Positions 43,725 to 52,231 of a stretch of 64,000 nucleotides of DNA are shown here, piece by piece. The position numbers were made by a program, and so were the translations under genes. Source of the DNA: an uncultured Acetatifactor sp. (GTDB lineage: Bacteria; Bacillota; Clostridia; Lachnospirales; Lachnospiraceae); the NCBI GenBank assembly GCA_934433135.1, contig CAKRZO010000012.1:1-64000 (forward strand), read 5' to 3'. The notes below the pieces were generated by a model. That model saw only the letters and a list, made by a program, of their open reading frames with translations. It searched no databases and was not told the origin of the DNA. Within the stretch, counting starts at the first letter, position 1, and each line of letters opens with the position of its first letter.

Positions 43725-44532
43725 CCACAATTCTGACTGCAAATGGAAAATTGTGCCAGCTTTTCCATCTGTCTGCGTTTCAGTTCCATGGTCGGATGAA
43801 CATATCGCTGCAGGGTAGTGGTGACGTTGGAATGCCCCAGAATCTCACTCAAAGATTTGGGATCGAAACCGCTTTCCACACAGCGTGTTGCGAATGTGTG
43901 CCGCAAAGTGTGGAAAGTTCCTCCAATAAAAAGCGTTCGAGGCGAAGTTGTTCTTCCGGTGAAAGGATATGGATAGCAGGAGTATGGTTTTTCGGTGAAA
44001 AAAGAGAATGGTCTGCAGGGCAGGGATAATGCTGCAGCCGCGCATACTTAAGGATCAGGAGCAGAAGAGACCGGATGTCGGAAACCGTTTTGGGAGAAAG
44101 CCCGCCTTTACCATCGCTCCGCCCGTTTTTTAAAAGGCTGCGCAGATAGGCATCCAGCACCTCACGGTTCAGAGCGGTAAGTGGATACTCCCCCAATGCC
44201 GGAATCAGGTGCTTTTGCAAAAGCATGTAGTAGCAGGCATAAGTGGACTCTTTTATGGTATCTTTCCTGGAGGCAAGCCACTGCATGGCGATGGTGGAGA
44301 AGGAAGTTTTCAGACGGTTGGTTTCGGTACAGATCAGGTTATTTTCTTTTTCCGCTAACAGCTTCATTTTCTTTTCTCTTACTTCCCGATAGGTTTTTCC
44401 GTAGAGATACCGGTATCTGGCTTTGCCGGATGCATCGTGAGCTGTGATGACGCGTGCTTCCCAACGTCCATCGGCGCGTTTTCTGATATTTTCTCCCCGT
44501 CTTCCCATAGAAGTCTTATGTTCCTTCCTCAT
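43709..44532 (-). pseudogene. Tyrosine recombinase (integrase) with internal deletion
   Basis: The upstream frame (43849-44532) encodes the Arm-type start GRRGENIRKRADGRWEAR and the core-binding domain (TFSTIAMQWLASRKDTIKE-like, LTALNREVLDAYL). After SPEEQLRLERFLLEELS it jumps and shifts frame into TLRHTFATRCVESGFDPKSLSEILGHS, the end of the catalytic domain, which closes with TTTLQRYVHPT and a stop at 43709. About 100 codons with the first catalytic arginine and lysine are missing; HxxR and the nucleophilic tyrosine remain. It is inactive, but indicates that an integrating element once lay here. Confidence 0.85.
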
Positions 44533-44648
44533 TTCTAAAAATCAATAATGATTCGATTGTTGCCTGCCATGTACAACTGCCAAAGCGATCAAGGATTCGC
44601 TCAATGATTACAGATTTGTCAGGTGATTGCGGATGAAATGCTGCAATA

Positions 44649-46445
44649 TCAAAAATCCATCGCCATGCGGCTGGAAGCTTCTTCGTCCAGTTCCCGAACC
44701 TGTGTCTCCATCACACGGTAGACGCGCTGGCACATGCTGAGTACGCTGGGCCGGTGGGTGGTAACGATGCAGACCTTACCCGGATGCTGTCGGATGATAT
44801 TGCGCAGAACCTGCCGCTCCGTGGTGACGTCCAGGGCGGAAGTGGCTTCATCCAAAAGAAGTACGGGGGCATTGCGCAGAAGCGCTCTTGCGATGGCGAT
44901 ACGCTGTGCCTGCCCTTCCGAAAGCCCTCTGCCTCGTTCACCTACCGGGCTTTTCAGTCCGTTCGGAAGTTTTTCCACAAAATCCCAGGCGCAGGCGGCT
45001 TTCAAAGCAGCAATCAGCTCTTCTTCAGTAGCATCTTCTTTTACCATCCGGAGATTTTCTTCAATGGTACCGGACAGAATGGTATTGCCCTGCGGAACAT
45101 AGGAAAAAAAGTGCCTGGTGTCCGCGTTTAAAGGAACGGTTTTGCCATCCCTGGTACAAAGGAGCGCTTCCCCTTCCTGGGGATGAATCAGCCCCAGAAT
45201 CAGCCGGATCAGAGTAGTTTTACCCTCACCGGAAGGGCCGATCAGAGCGGCAATCTCTCCCGGATTGGCGCAGAAGCAGGAGTCGGTAATGACTTTTGCG
45301 TCTTTTACATAAGAAAAATCAATGTGGTTCAGCCGGATGGCAAAGCCATCCCTGGCATAGGCATCCAAAGACGAACTTTCCGGAATGTGCACCTCCTTGG
45401 GGAGCTCCACCAGTTCCCGGATCCGGTGAGCGGATACGGAGCTATTCAAAAAGGAAGGAATAATGGAAATGACGTTATTAAAAGCACCGGATAAGTTGCT
45501 GCGCTGCTGTAAAAACAGAGTCATGGTTCCGTAAGTAATGGAATGGGTCCACAGCCGGAACAGACAGTAACCGAAAGCGGTGAACTGCACCAGCATGCCC
45601 AAAAGGGACAGCAGGATATTGGTCTTAATGGAGAAAAGGTTATAGGCCAGGTTCGTCTTTTTGAATTTTTCCTGCCAATGTCGAAGCTTTTTACTGTAGG
45701 AAGGCGCAATGCCGAAGGACTTAATGGTATCGAAGTTATAAAAGGTTTCCACTTCGAAAGTCATCATCTGACTGTTCATTTCCTGCACTTTTTTGCGATA
45801 GTCCCTTTGCTTTTTAATTAAAAAGCGGGAAGCAAGCAGCATAAAGGGAGCGCTTCCCAGCGCAATCAGAGCCATGATCCAGTCATAGTGGAGGATGACG
45901 AAAAAGGTCGCTGCAAAGCGGTAGCAGGCGATCAGAATCGTGGGAAGCCAGCTGATGGCATTGCTGCTTACGGTTCCGATGTCGTTATTAAAACGATTCA
46001 GGATATCCCCGTTGGAGTAACGTGCCATGGCAAGCCAGTCCGCGTCCACGATTTTATCAAAAATATCCGCCTGGATATCGTTATTGATGGAGATGCTTAA
46101 CCGGGTGCTGATCCGGTTGATCAGGCTCTCAAAGGCAAGGCCGCCCACGGAGCTGACTAAAAAAAGCACAATCAGGCTTACCAGCTTCTCTTTCTGATAA
46201 CTGGTGATGATATCAATCAGGTATTTGCTTACGACAGAGCTTACCAGCCCGAGAGTAGTACTGAAAATTCCCAGTATGACATAAAAAGCAATAGCGCCTT
46301 TATAACGGGCGCTGTAGCCGAGAATCCATTTCCAGTCCTCCAGGATTTCGGAAAAGGTTCCGTTCTTCCATCGACTGATTAAAATATCCAACGATTCAAA
46401 AGAGGCGTTCTTCGGTGTATTTTCCTTCGACTCCATATTTTCCAT
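44649..46445 (-). CDS. ABC exporter, fused permease and ATPase (candidate peptide exporter)
   Basis: 598 residues: a soluble N-terminal about 35 residues, a six-segment exporter domain (about 45-335) and an ABC ATPase with Walker A GPSGEGKTT, Q-loop YVPQGN, signature LSEGQAQRIAIARALL, Walker B LLLDEATSALD and H-loop TTHRPSV. The signature has E instead of G in LSGGQ, a change common in exporters. There is no C39 peptidase domain, so a leader would have to be removed by another protease; a SipW-like peptidase is encoded directly upstream. It is the only exporter near the three peptide loci. Confidence 0.85.
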   Translation of the reverse strand: MENMESKENTPKNASFESLDILISRWKNGTFSEILEDWKWILGYSARYKGAIAFYVILGIFSTTLGLVSSVVSKYLIDIITSYQKEKLVSLIVLFLVSSVGGLAFESLINRISTRLSISINNDIQADIFDKIVDADWLAMARYSNGDILNRFNNDIGTVSSNAISWLPTILIACYRFAATFFVILHYDWIMALIALGSAPFMLLASRFLIKKQRDYRKKVQEMNSQMMTFEVETFYNFDTIKSFGIAPSYSKKLRHWQEKFKKTNLAYNLFSIKTNILLSLLGMLVQFTAFGYCLFRLWTHSITYGTMTLFLQQRSNLSGAFNNVISIIPSFLNSSVSAHRIRELVELPKEVHIPESSSLDAYARDGFAIRLNHIDFSYVKDAKVITDSCFCANPGEIAALIGPSGEGKTTLIRLILGLIHPQEGEALLCTRDGKTVPLNADTRHFFSYVPQGNTILSGTIEENLRMVKEDATEEELIAALKAACAWDFVEKLPNGLKSPVGERGRGLSEGQAQRIAIARALLRNAPVLLLDEATSALDVTTERQVLRNIIRQHPGKVCIVTTHRPSVLSMCQRVYRVMETQVRELDEEASSRMAMDF

Positions 46446-46607
46446 ACTTCCTTTTCTGATTCTTATATTTTATGTTTTGTTTAATTGCTATTTCGATATC
46501 TATACGTTTTGTTTTTTTCTATTTCTGATATCTTTCGATACCCTTCTGCTTCGGACGCTTTTACGGGGTGCTGCGCTTTAAGACTGCTTGCGCCTTACTA
46601 AGAATAA

Positions 46608-47069
46608 TTAATGGTCACCTGTACTCCGGGAAACGAAAATCCGGGCATAGCAGGCCGAGAGAAACGGACGTACGGGAAGGAGTAACGGCCAGACATGGGC
46701 GAAGAACTCCCACCAGAAGCTGCCCGGATAAAGCATTTTCCCTTTCCGCTTTACGGCGCAGACCAGAGCAAAGACCTGATTCTCGTTAAGCGGCCCTTCG
46801 ATCACGGTCTGATTGTCTCCCACCAGATAAAGGCCTTCCGGGCGCTTCTTATAGATGCGGTGCATGACATACTGCCCGTTTGCCCTCTGATAGAAGACCA
46901 TATCCCCCCTCTTAAGAGCCCGGTCCGGATGCCGGAAATAAATGGTGTCCCGCTGATGAATCAGAAACGGAGACATGCTGCTGCCGCTGATTAAAAGACT
47001 GGCTTCTTTGCCCTCTTTCGTAAGCTCCTTTAAGATGGAAACATATTCCCCGGTATTCACGGTACGCAT
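46608..47069 (-). CDS. SipW/ER-type signal peptidase (S24/S26 family)
   Basis: 153 residues. SGSSMSPFL holds the catalytic Ser (S31), and RGDMVFYQRANGQYVMHRI carries a His (H70) at the position used by SipW/ER-type signal peptidases instead of Lys. YLVGDNQ is the conserved substrate-loop block. A membrane segment lies at the C terminus (FFAHVWPLLLPVRPFLSA), the N terminus has none. Small S24/S26 proteins of this kind occur next to PqqD, kinase and ABC genes in several RiPP clusters. It precedes the ABC exporter in the same direction with a gap of 162 bases without other features. Confidence 0.8.
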   Translation of the reverse strand: MRTVNTGEYVSILKELTKEGKEASLLISGSSMSPFLIHQRDTIYFRHPDRALKRGDMVFYQRANGQYVMHRIYKKRPEGLYLVGDNQTVIEGPLNENQVFALVCAVKRKGKMLYPGSFWWEFFAHVWPLLLPVRPFLSACYARIFVSRSTGDH

Positions 47070-47205
47070 AAAAAGAAACTCCCCCTTTTTGCCATGTCGC
47101 TGTAATGATCACCTACCATTATAGAGAAACCGGTACTTTTTGTCAATTTAAGATTTGGAGACAAAAACCAACAGGATAAACAATTGTATTAAGGCAAGTT
47201 TTTGA

Positions 47206-47286
47206 GGGCAGGCTCATGGGGATTCCGATGAGGGGGGCAAAATTGAGCGAGAGCGTCCCCCCGAATGGAAGCCCATGAGCCCGCCC
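47206..47286 (+). repeat. Palindromic intergenic element, short copy 1
   Basis: Ends GGGCAGGCTCATGGG (47206-47220) and CCCATGAGCCCGCCC (47272-47286) are inverted repeats. The inside holds ATTGAGCGAGAGCGTCCCCC and CCGAATGG, also found in the copies at 48724 and 56617, but the central about 55-base hairpin of those copies is missing. Similarity to copy 2 continues at the right side (TTATCCGGCA). This copy lies in the 353-base gap between the divergent signal peptidase and nucleotidyltransferase genes; nothing else is seen there. Confidence 0.8.
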
Positions 47287-47422
47287 GAAGCCCTGCTTTA
47301 ACTATATATTACGTTAATATAATTTTGTGAGTTTATCCGGCAAAACAAAAACTTTCACTTGCCTGTCTGTCTTTTTTTTGCTATAGTTACAGAGTGGATT
47401 TGGAAAGGGAAAGGGCGGAGAA

Positions 47423-48673
47423 ATGACAGCAAATCAGGAGATTTTTTTGAAAATCGTCAGAAATTTTCTTTTTCCGGAAAAGCCGCTTCCGGATCTGGAA
47501 GTGGTGAGCGGAAGAGACTGGGAGGAAATTCTGCATCTGGCGGGGATTCATTCCCTGCTTCCGGTGATTTTTGATGCAGGCGCAAAGTGCCGGTCTTTTC
47601 AGGAACTGCCGGAACAGGTAAGAGCCGGATGCCGCAGCGAAGTCATGCGGGAGATCACCGGCCAGGTAAGAAACACGGAACAATTCCTTACTTTATACCG
47701 CAAAATAGTGCAGCTCGGAATCAGGCCGCTGGTGGTAAAAGGAATTATATGCCGAAACCTTTATCAAAAGCCGGACAACCGGCCATCCGGAGACGAAGAC
47801 ATTCTGATCAAAAGACAGGATCTGGAAGCACTGGATAATCTTTTGAAGAAAGAAGGCTTTGTACCGGAAGAAGGCAAAGACGGACAGAAGGCACAGGAGA
47901 TTTCCTATTACCATTCCAGGAGCGGCTTTCACCTGGAAGTACATATGGAACTGTTTGAGACCTCTTCGGATGCCTACGGAAGACTGAACGAAGAGTTCCG
48001 GGACATTTTTGAAAATATTTGCACGGAGAGAATCCAAGGCGTAACGGTTTATGCACCGGATCCGACGCTCCATTTATACTACCTGGTCTGCCACGGCCTG
48101 AAACACTTCCTGCATACCGGCTTCGGAATCCGACAACTGTGCGACATGATTTTTTTTGCACAGGCCTACCGGGAAAGCATAAGGACAGAAGACTTTTTAC
48201 AGGCACTTAAGAGACAGAATATGGAACTGTTTTGGGACAACCTCTTAGACATTGCGGAACAATACTTGGGCTTTGGCTGGGATAAAAGCAACTTCCCCAA
48301 ACCGCCCCGGGAAGCCCTCCATTCGGAAAATATGCTTCTTGATATGCTGGACGGCGGCATTTACGGAAAAAGCAGCGAAGAACGCATGCACAGCGCCAAT
48401 ATTACCCTGCAGGCCGGCGCTTCCGACGGCAAAAGCTCCGGAATCCTAAAGTCCCTCTTCCCCGATTGGGAATACATGCGCAGACGTTACCCATACCTGG
48501 AAGACAGAAAATGGCTCCTTGCCTACGCATGGCTTTGCAGAATCACGGACTACGGCAAAAAGAAAAAAGGAAGAGGAATGCAGGATGCCGTCCGCGTCGG
48601 CAACCGCCGCGTGGCGCTGCTGCAAGAGTATGGAATCATCGGCAACAAAGATACCGGACAAGACCAAGGCTGA
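47423..48673 (+). CDS. PF14907-type nucleotidyltransferase family protein
   Basis: A 416-residue soluble protein of the NTP_transf_5 family: LVVKGIICRNLYQKP and RPSGDEDILIKRQDLE hold the pol-beta-like active site (the two acidic residues in GDEDIL), followed by FHLEVHMELFETS and a helical C-terminal half. Such proteins occur with HprK-like kinases and ABC transporters in lasso peptide clusters of the paeninodin type and are thought to act on the phosphorylated peptide. Here it would be part of the locus C set. GGGCGGAGAA precedes the ATG. Direct copies of the palindromic element lie on both sides (47206 and 48724). Confidence 0.8.
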   Translation: MTANQEIFLKIVRNFLFPEKPLPDLEVVSGRDWEEILHLAGIHSLLPVIFDAGAKCRSFQELPEQVRAGCRSEVMREITGQVRNTEQFLTLYRKIVQLGIRPLVVKGIICRNLYQKPDNRPSGDEDILIKRQDLEALDNLLKKEGFVPEEGKDGQKAQEISYYHSRSGFHLEVHMELFETSSDAYGRLNEEFRDIFENICTERIQGVTVYAPDPTLHLYYLVCHGLKHFLHTGFGIRQLCDMIFFAQAYRESIRTEDFLQALKRQNMELFWDNLLDIAEQYLGFGWDKSNFPKPPREALHSENMLLDMLDGGIYGKSSEERMHSANITLQAGASDGKSSGILKSLFPDWEYMRRRYPYLEDRKWLLAYAWLCRITDYGKKKKGRGMQDAVRVGNRRVALLQEYGIIGNKDTGQDQG

Positions 48674-48723
48674 ATTTATAGGGTTAACGAATCATTGTAA
48701 ACCTAATATCAACAAGCTACTAA

Positions 48724-48859
48724 GGGCGGACTCATGGGAGATTCCAGTGAGGGGGCATGTAAAAATGCCGGCCCTTGGGTTACGTATTTTGTAATCCTAG
48801 TGCCGTTGCGTTTTTAATTGAGCGAGAGCGTCCCCGAATGGAAACCCATGAGCCCGCCC
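48724..48859 (+). repeat. Palindromic intergenic element, full copy 2
   Basis: A 136-base element with inverted ends GGGCGGACTCATGGG and CCCATGAGCCCGCCC. It has an inner pair of arms (GAGGGGGCATGTAAAAA and TTTTTAATTGAGCGAGAGCG) and a central hairpin TGGGTTAC / GTAATCCTA. It is homologous to copy 3 at 56617-56754 in the opposite orientation and to the shortened copy 1. It lies in the 375-base gap before the exopolysaccharide genes. Confidence 0.85.
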
Positions 48860-48980
48860 GGAGCTTTGCTTCACCCCCATTTTTACATTAATATTTATCC
48901 GGCATTGGTAGCAAAAGGCCTTGACAAAGAAAGGAAGTTGCGATTAAATAAGTAACAGATGTAGTTTGAGAGTAACAGTA

Positions 48981-49009
48981 GCTGCGAAGCATGCGGAAAA
49001 TTTTGCGAA
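48981..49009 (+). repeat. 29-bp inverted repeat, left copy
   Basis: This 29-base segment begins GCTGCGAAGCATGCGG and ends TTTTGCGAA. It matches the reverse complement of 56073-56101 with one mismatch. The two copies flank the exopolysaccharide/sortase/LCP gene set directly. Confidence 0.8.
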
Positions 49010-49048
49010 GGGCGCGGCTGAACTGTTAATAAGAGGGAAAGGAAAAAT

Positions 49049-49798
49049 ATGATTGATTTGCATATTCATATTTTACCGGGAGTGGATGACGGATCCCAGT
49101 CAATGGAAGAATCGCTTTACATGGCGCAGATGGCCGCAACCAGCGGTGTACACACCATTGTGGCGACCCCCCATTGCAATATCCCGGACGAGTATGACAA
49201 TTATGAAGGGGAAGCATGGGTAAAAAAATTAGAAGAGTTTCGGCGGGAAGTAAAAAGACTGCAGATTGACCTGGAGATCTTACGAGGAATGGAAGTGTTC
49301 GGAACCAAACAGGTGCCGCAGCTTTTGAAAGACGGAAGACTGGTCTGCCTTAACGAAGGAAGCTACCTTCTGGTGGAATTTGCTTTTGAGGAAGATCCGT
49401 TGCTGGTAAGGCAGGTTTTGGAAGGCATTTTGATGCAGGACAAGATTCCGGTGGTTGCCCATCCGGAGCGATATGATTTTGTGGCAAGAGATCCGCAGCT
49501 TGTCTATGAGTGGAATTGTATGGGCTGTGGGATTCAGATGAATAAAGGAAGCATTCTGGGCAGATTCGGCAGGCAGATCCGGGAAGTATCCATCGAATTA
49601 TTAAGACATCAGGTGGTCACCTGCATTGCCAGCGATGCCCACGGCTGCAGCCAGAGAAACCCTTCTCTGGACAGCGTCTGGGAAGTATTGGAGAGAATGT
49701 TCGGGGAAGAATGCCCCATGATTTTACTGGAAGACAATCCGGGAAGGATATTGGACAGCGAAGAAATTTACCGGCTTATGCCGCGAGGTTTTCATTAA
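49049..49798 (+). CDS. PHP-type protein-tyrosine phosphatase (CpsB/YwqE-like)
   Basis: 249 residues. The start MIDLHIHILPGVDDGS, then VHTIVATPH, RGMEVFGT, PVVAHPERYDF and the closing CIASDAHG are the metal-binding blocks of the PHP superfamily tyrosine phosphatases that dephosphorylate the BY-kinases controlling polysaccharide chain length. The two Wzz/BY-kinase genes two steps downstream are the expected substrates. GAGGGAAAGGAAAAAT precedes the ATG. First gene of the surface-polysaccharide set. Confidence 0.9.
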   Translation: MIDLHIHILPGVDDGSQSMEESLYMAQMAATSGVHTIVATPHCNIPDEYDNYEGEAWVKKLEEFRREVKRLQIDLEILRGMEVFGTKQVPQLLKDGRLVCLNEGSYLLVEFAFEEDPLLVRQVLEGILMQDKIPVVAHPERYDFVARDPQLVYEWNCMGCGIQMNKGSILGRFGRQIREVSIELLRHQVVTCIASDAHGCSQRNPSLDSVWEVLERMFGEECPMILLEDNPGRILDSEEIYRLMPRGFH

Positions 49799-49831
49799 GA
49801 ATCCCCGGATAAAAAGGAGAACAGAAGGAAA

Positions 49832-50725
49832 ATGAAAGTATTCAGAATAGGTTGGCTGGTTGTGTGCGCGGCAGCAGTGCTTCTGTACGGCTGGTACCGG
49901 ATTGAGGAACGGCGCACGCTTGATACGGCAGGTCCCATGATTTCTTTTGAAGAGGAAGAACTGACGGTCAGCATCCGGGATGAAGAAGACGCATTGCTTC
50001 GAGGTGTTACGGCCATGGATGCAAAGGACGGGGATGTCAGCGATTCCCTTGCCGTGGAATCGATTTCTCATTTTTTTACGGATAAGACCAGACAGGTAAC
50101 GTATGTGGCTTTTGACGGAGATAATCATGTGACCAGAAAACAGAGGAAAATCCGTTATCGGGATTATAATCCGCCTCGTTTTCTGTTAAAGCGATCGGTC
50201 AGAATACCGGCCGGAGAGTCCGTGAATCTGACCAATATGGTAGAAGCCTATGACTGCCTGGACGGAGATATTACCGGTAAGTTAAGGGTTACGGCTCAGG
50301 AGGATTACAGCAGCTATACCACGGGAAGCTACGAAGTAGAATTCCAGGTAACCAACAGCGCTGGAGATACTTCTTATCTGCCGCTTACGCTTCAGGTCTA
50401 TGACAGCCTTACCATAGAAGCCAGGATGCTTTTGTCGGAATACCTGGTTTATTATGAAGGAAGACCGTTGGATTACCTGTCCCGGATCCAGGGAGTGTAT
50501 GCCGGCGGCAGACAGATTCTGTTCGGACAGGAGAATACTTCCGAAGAGGGAACGAATGTTTCTTCCGCCGGAAAAGTCCTAAGGGAAGAGACGCTGGGAG
50601 AGCTGGTCAAGGTGGACGATTCTGCTGTCAATACGGCGGTGCCGGGGATCTATCCTGTGTATTTAACCTACAAAGATGAAGACTATCAGGGACTGGAAGA
50701 GATTCTGGTCGTTGTGGAAGAATAG
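49832..50725 (+). CDS. Membrane-anchored protein with Ig-like (DUF5011-type) domains
   Basis: 297 residues. One N-terminal membrane segment (IGWLVVCAAAVLLYGWY) and an extracellular part with two beta-sandwich repeats of the DUF5011/HYR style (VTAMDAKDGDVSDSL and VEAYDCLDGDITGKL both carry the AxDxxDGD(V/I)(S/T) signature), then a short third beta segment. AAAAGGAGAACAGAAGGAAA precedes the ATG. It lies between the phosphatase and the Wzz kinases and could interact with the polysaccharide at the membrane. No enzyme motif is seen. Confidence 0.7.
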   Translation: MKVFRIGWLVVCAAAVLLYGWYRIEERRTLDTAGPMISFEEEELTVSIRDEEDALLRGVTAMDAKDGDVSDSLAVESISHFFTDKTRQVTYVAFDGDNHVTRKQRKIRYRDYNPPRFLLKRSVRIPAGESVNLTNMVEAYDCLDGDITGKLRVTAQEDYSSYTTGSYEVEFQVTNSAGDTSYLPLTLQVYDSLTIEARMLLSEYLVYYEGRPLDYLSRIQGVYAGGRQILFGQENTSEEGTNVSSAGKVLREETLGELVKVDDSAVNTAVPGIYPVYLTYKDEDYQGLEEILVVVEE

Positions 50726-50734
50726 GAGGAAGAG

Positions 50735-52231
50735 ATGGCGGACTGGAAGGAACAATCTTCCTCATCAGAGGGATTGAAAATCGATATCTTCAGTATCCTG
50801 CGGGATCTTTTAAAAGACTGGTGGATGATTGTAAGCGCCGGTATCGTAGGATACATGTGTGCCTATGTGATTATGGCGGCAACTTATGTGCCGGTTTATA
50901 CCAGCAGCGCCACCCTGACGGTGACGGAAAAAGGAGTGGGTAGTACCGTTGTGTCCAATCTGTCTGCGGCAAGGACCAAGGCAGAGACCTTAAGCAAACT
51001 TTTAGACAGCAATATCTTAAAAAAGGTAGTACAGGAAGATCTGGGAATGGAGACTTTTGACGCCGATGTAAGCGCTACGGTCTTAAGCGAGACGAACCTG
51101 ATGACCCTTACAGTAAGGGCATCTTCCCCCAGAATGGCGTTTGAGATCATTCAGTCTATTTTGAAAAATTACAGTTCAGTCACGGATTACGTGATGGACG
51201 GCGTGATTTTGGAAGTGCTGCAGGCACCTACGGCTCCGCAGTTTGCGTCCAATATCCGGATTTCCTCCGGAATCTTAAAAAAAGTGTTCTTATATTCCAT
51301 GGCGGCAATGGCAGGTATTCTGGCGGTTCTTTCCTATTTCCGGGATACGGTCAAGAATGAAAAGGAAGTGGAGCGGAAGTTAGATACCAAGCGGTTTGCC
51401 TCCGTTTATCATGAAAAGAAGTACAAGACCCTGCGTTCCCGGTTTAAGAGAGAAAAGCGCAGCATCCTGATTACCGATTCGGCAGTGAGCTTCCTGTTTG
51501 TGGAAACCTTTAAAAAGATCCGGACCAGGCTTATGTACCAGGCCAAGCAGGGACAGGGAAATGTTATTCTGGTGACTAGCGTTCTGGAAAACGAAGGAAA
51601 ATCCACGGTAGCAACCAATATTGCCCTGGCGTTGGCACAGAAGTCCGATAAGGTGGTGCTCATCGACGGCGATTTAAGAAAGCCGGCGCTTCACAAGATC
51701 CTGGGAGTCAGTGTCAAAAAGGAAAATGAAATCGGCACGTACCTGAAGGGAAAAGAAGATTCCAAGCTTTGCCTGATCAAGAATAAATCCAGAAATCTGT
51801 TTTTGATTCTGGGAAATCACAGCTACAATAATTCGACGGAGATCGTGTCGGGAGACAGCATGAAGCGTCTGGTGAAGGGTATGCGTAAGATGATGGATTA
51901 TGTGGTAATCGACACGCCTCCCATTTCCATGGTGGCGGATGCGGAAGTGCTGGCTGAATATGCCGATGTTTCGCTTCTTGTGGTCAGACAGTCCAAAGCC
52001 CTTACAAGAGATATCAACGATGCGGTGGATATTCTGGAAAACAGCAGTTCCAGGCTGTTAGGCTGTATTTACAATGATGTTCATAAGGATCCGTTTACCG
52101 GTAGAGGTCGTTACGGCTACGGATATGGCTATGGTTATGGCTACGGCTATGGTTACGGCTATGGCTACGGTTACGGTTATGAGAAGTATAAGGGAGACAG
52201 TTATGGAAAACAAGACGGAACAGAAGATTGA
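50735..52231 (+). CDS. Wzz/BY-kinase (polysaccharide co-polymerase and tyrosine kinase) with Gly-Tyr repeat tail
   Basis: 498 residues fusing a Wzz domain (membrane segments at about 32-52 and 187-207) to a bacterial tyrosine kinase. Walker A: LENEGKSTVA; Walker A': VVLIDGDLRKP; Walker B: YVVIDTPP. The tail (residues 460-482) is a run of 12 tyrosines alternating with 11 glycines, followed by two more tyrosines, far longer than the usual tyrosine cluster. Autophosphorylation of such tails controls export length in the CpsD/Wzc family. The next gene begins 29 bases before this stop, in another frame. GGAGGAAGAG precedes the ATG. Confidence 0.85.
   Translation: MADWKEQSSSSEGLKIDIFSILRDLLKDWWMIVSAGIVGYMCAYVIMAATYVPVYTSSATLTVTEKGVGSTVVSNLSAARTKAETLSKLLDSNILKKVVQEDLGMETFDADVSATVLSETNLMTLTVRASSPRMAFEIIQSILKNYSSVTDYVMDGVILEVLQAPTAPQFASNIRISSGILKKVFLYSMAAMAGILAVLSYFRDTVKNEKEVERKLDTKRFASVYHEKKYKTLRSRFKREKRSILITDSAVSFLFVETFKKIRTRLMYQAKQGQGNVILVTSVLENEGKSTVATNIALALAQKSDKVVLIDGDLRKPALHKILGVSVKKENEIGTYLKGKEDSKLCLIKNKSRNLFLILGNHSYNNSTEIVSGDSMKRLVKGMRKMMDYVVIDTPPISMVADAEVLAEYADVSLLVVRQSKALTRDINDAVDILENSSSRLLGCIYNDVHKDPFTGRGRYGYGYGYGYGYGYGYGYGYGYGYEKYKGDSYGKQDGTED
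52112..52180 (+). repeat. Hexanucleotide-type tandem repeat encoding (Gly-Tyr)n
   Basis: 69 bases made of GG(C/T/A)TA(C/T) units. Longer sub-repeats such as GGCTATGGTTACGGCTA are also seen, so slippage could change the number of tyrosines in whole-codon steps. Confidence 0.9.

Noticed and set aside
47206..47286. Element copy 1 as a simple terminator of the nucleotidyltransferase or signal peptidase genes
   Set aside because: It lies between two divergent gene starts and is homologous to larger elements elsewhere, so a repeat element is the better explanation.
52112..52180. Short tandem repeat as a CRISPR array
   Set aside because: The units are 6 bases, contiguous and in frame within a kinase gene; there are no spacers or cas genes.
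52074..52202. Upstream extension of the second Wzz/BY-kinase
   Set aside because: It is the alternative frame of the Gly-Tyr repeat (Met/Ala/Thr/Val-rich); the ATG at 52203 gives the normal family start.
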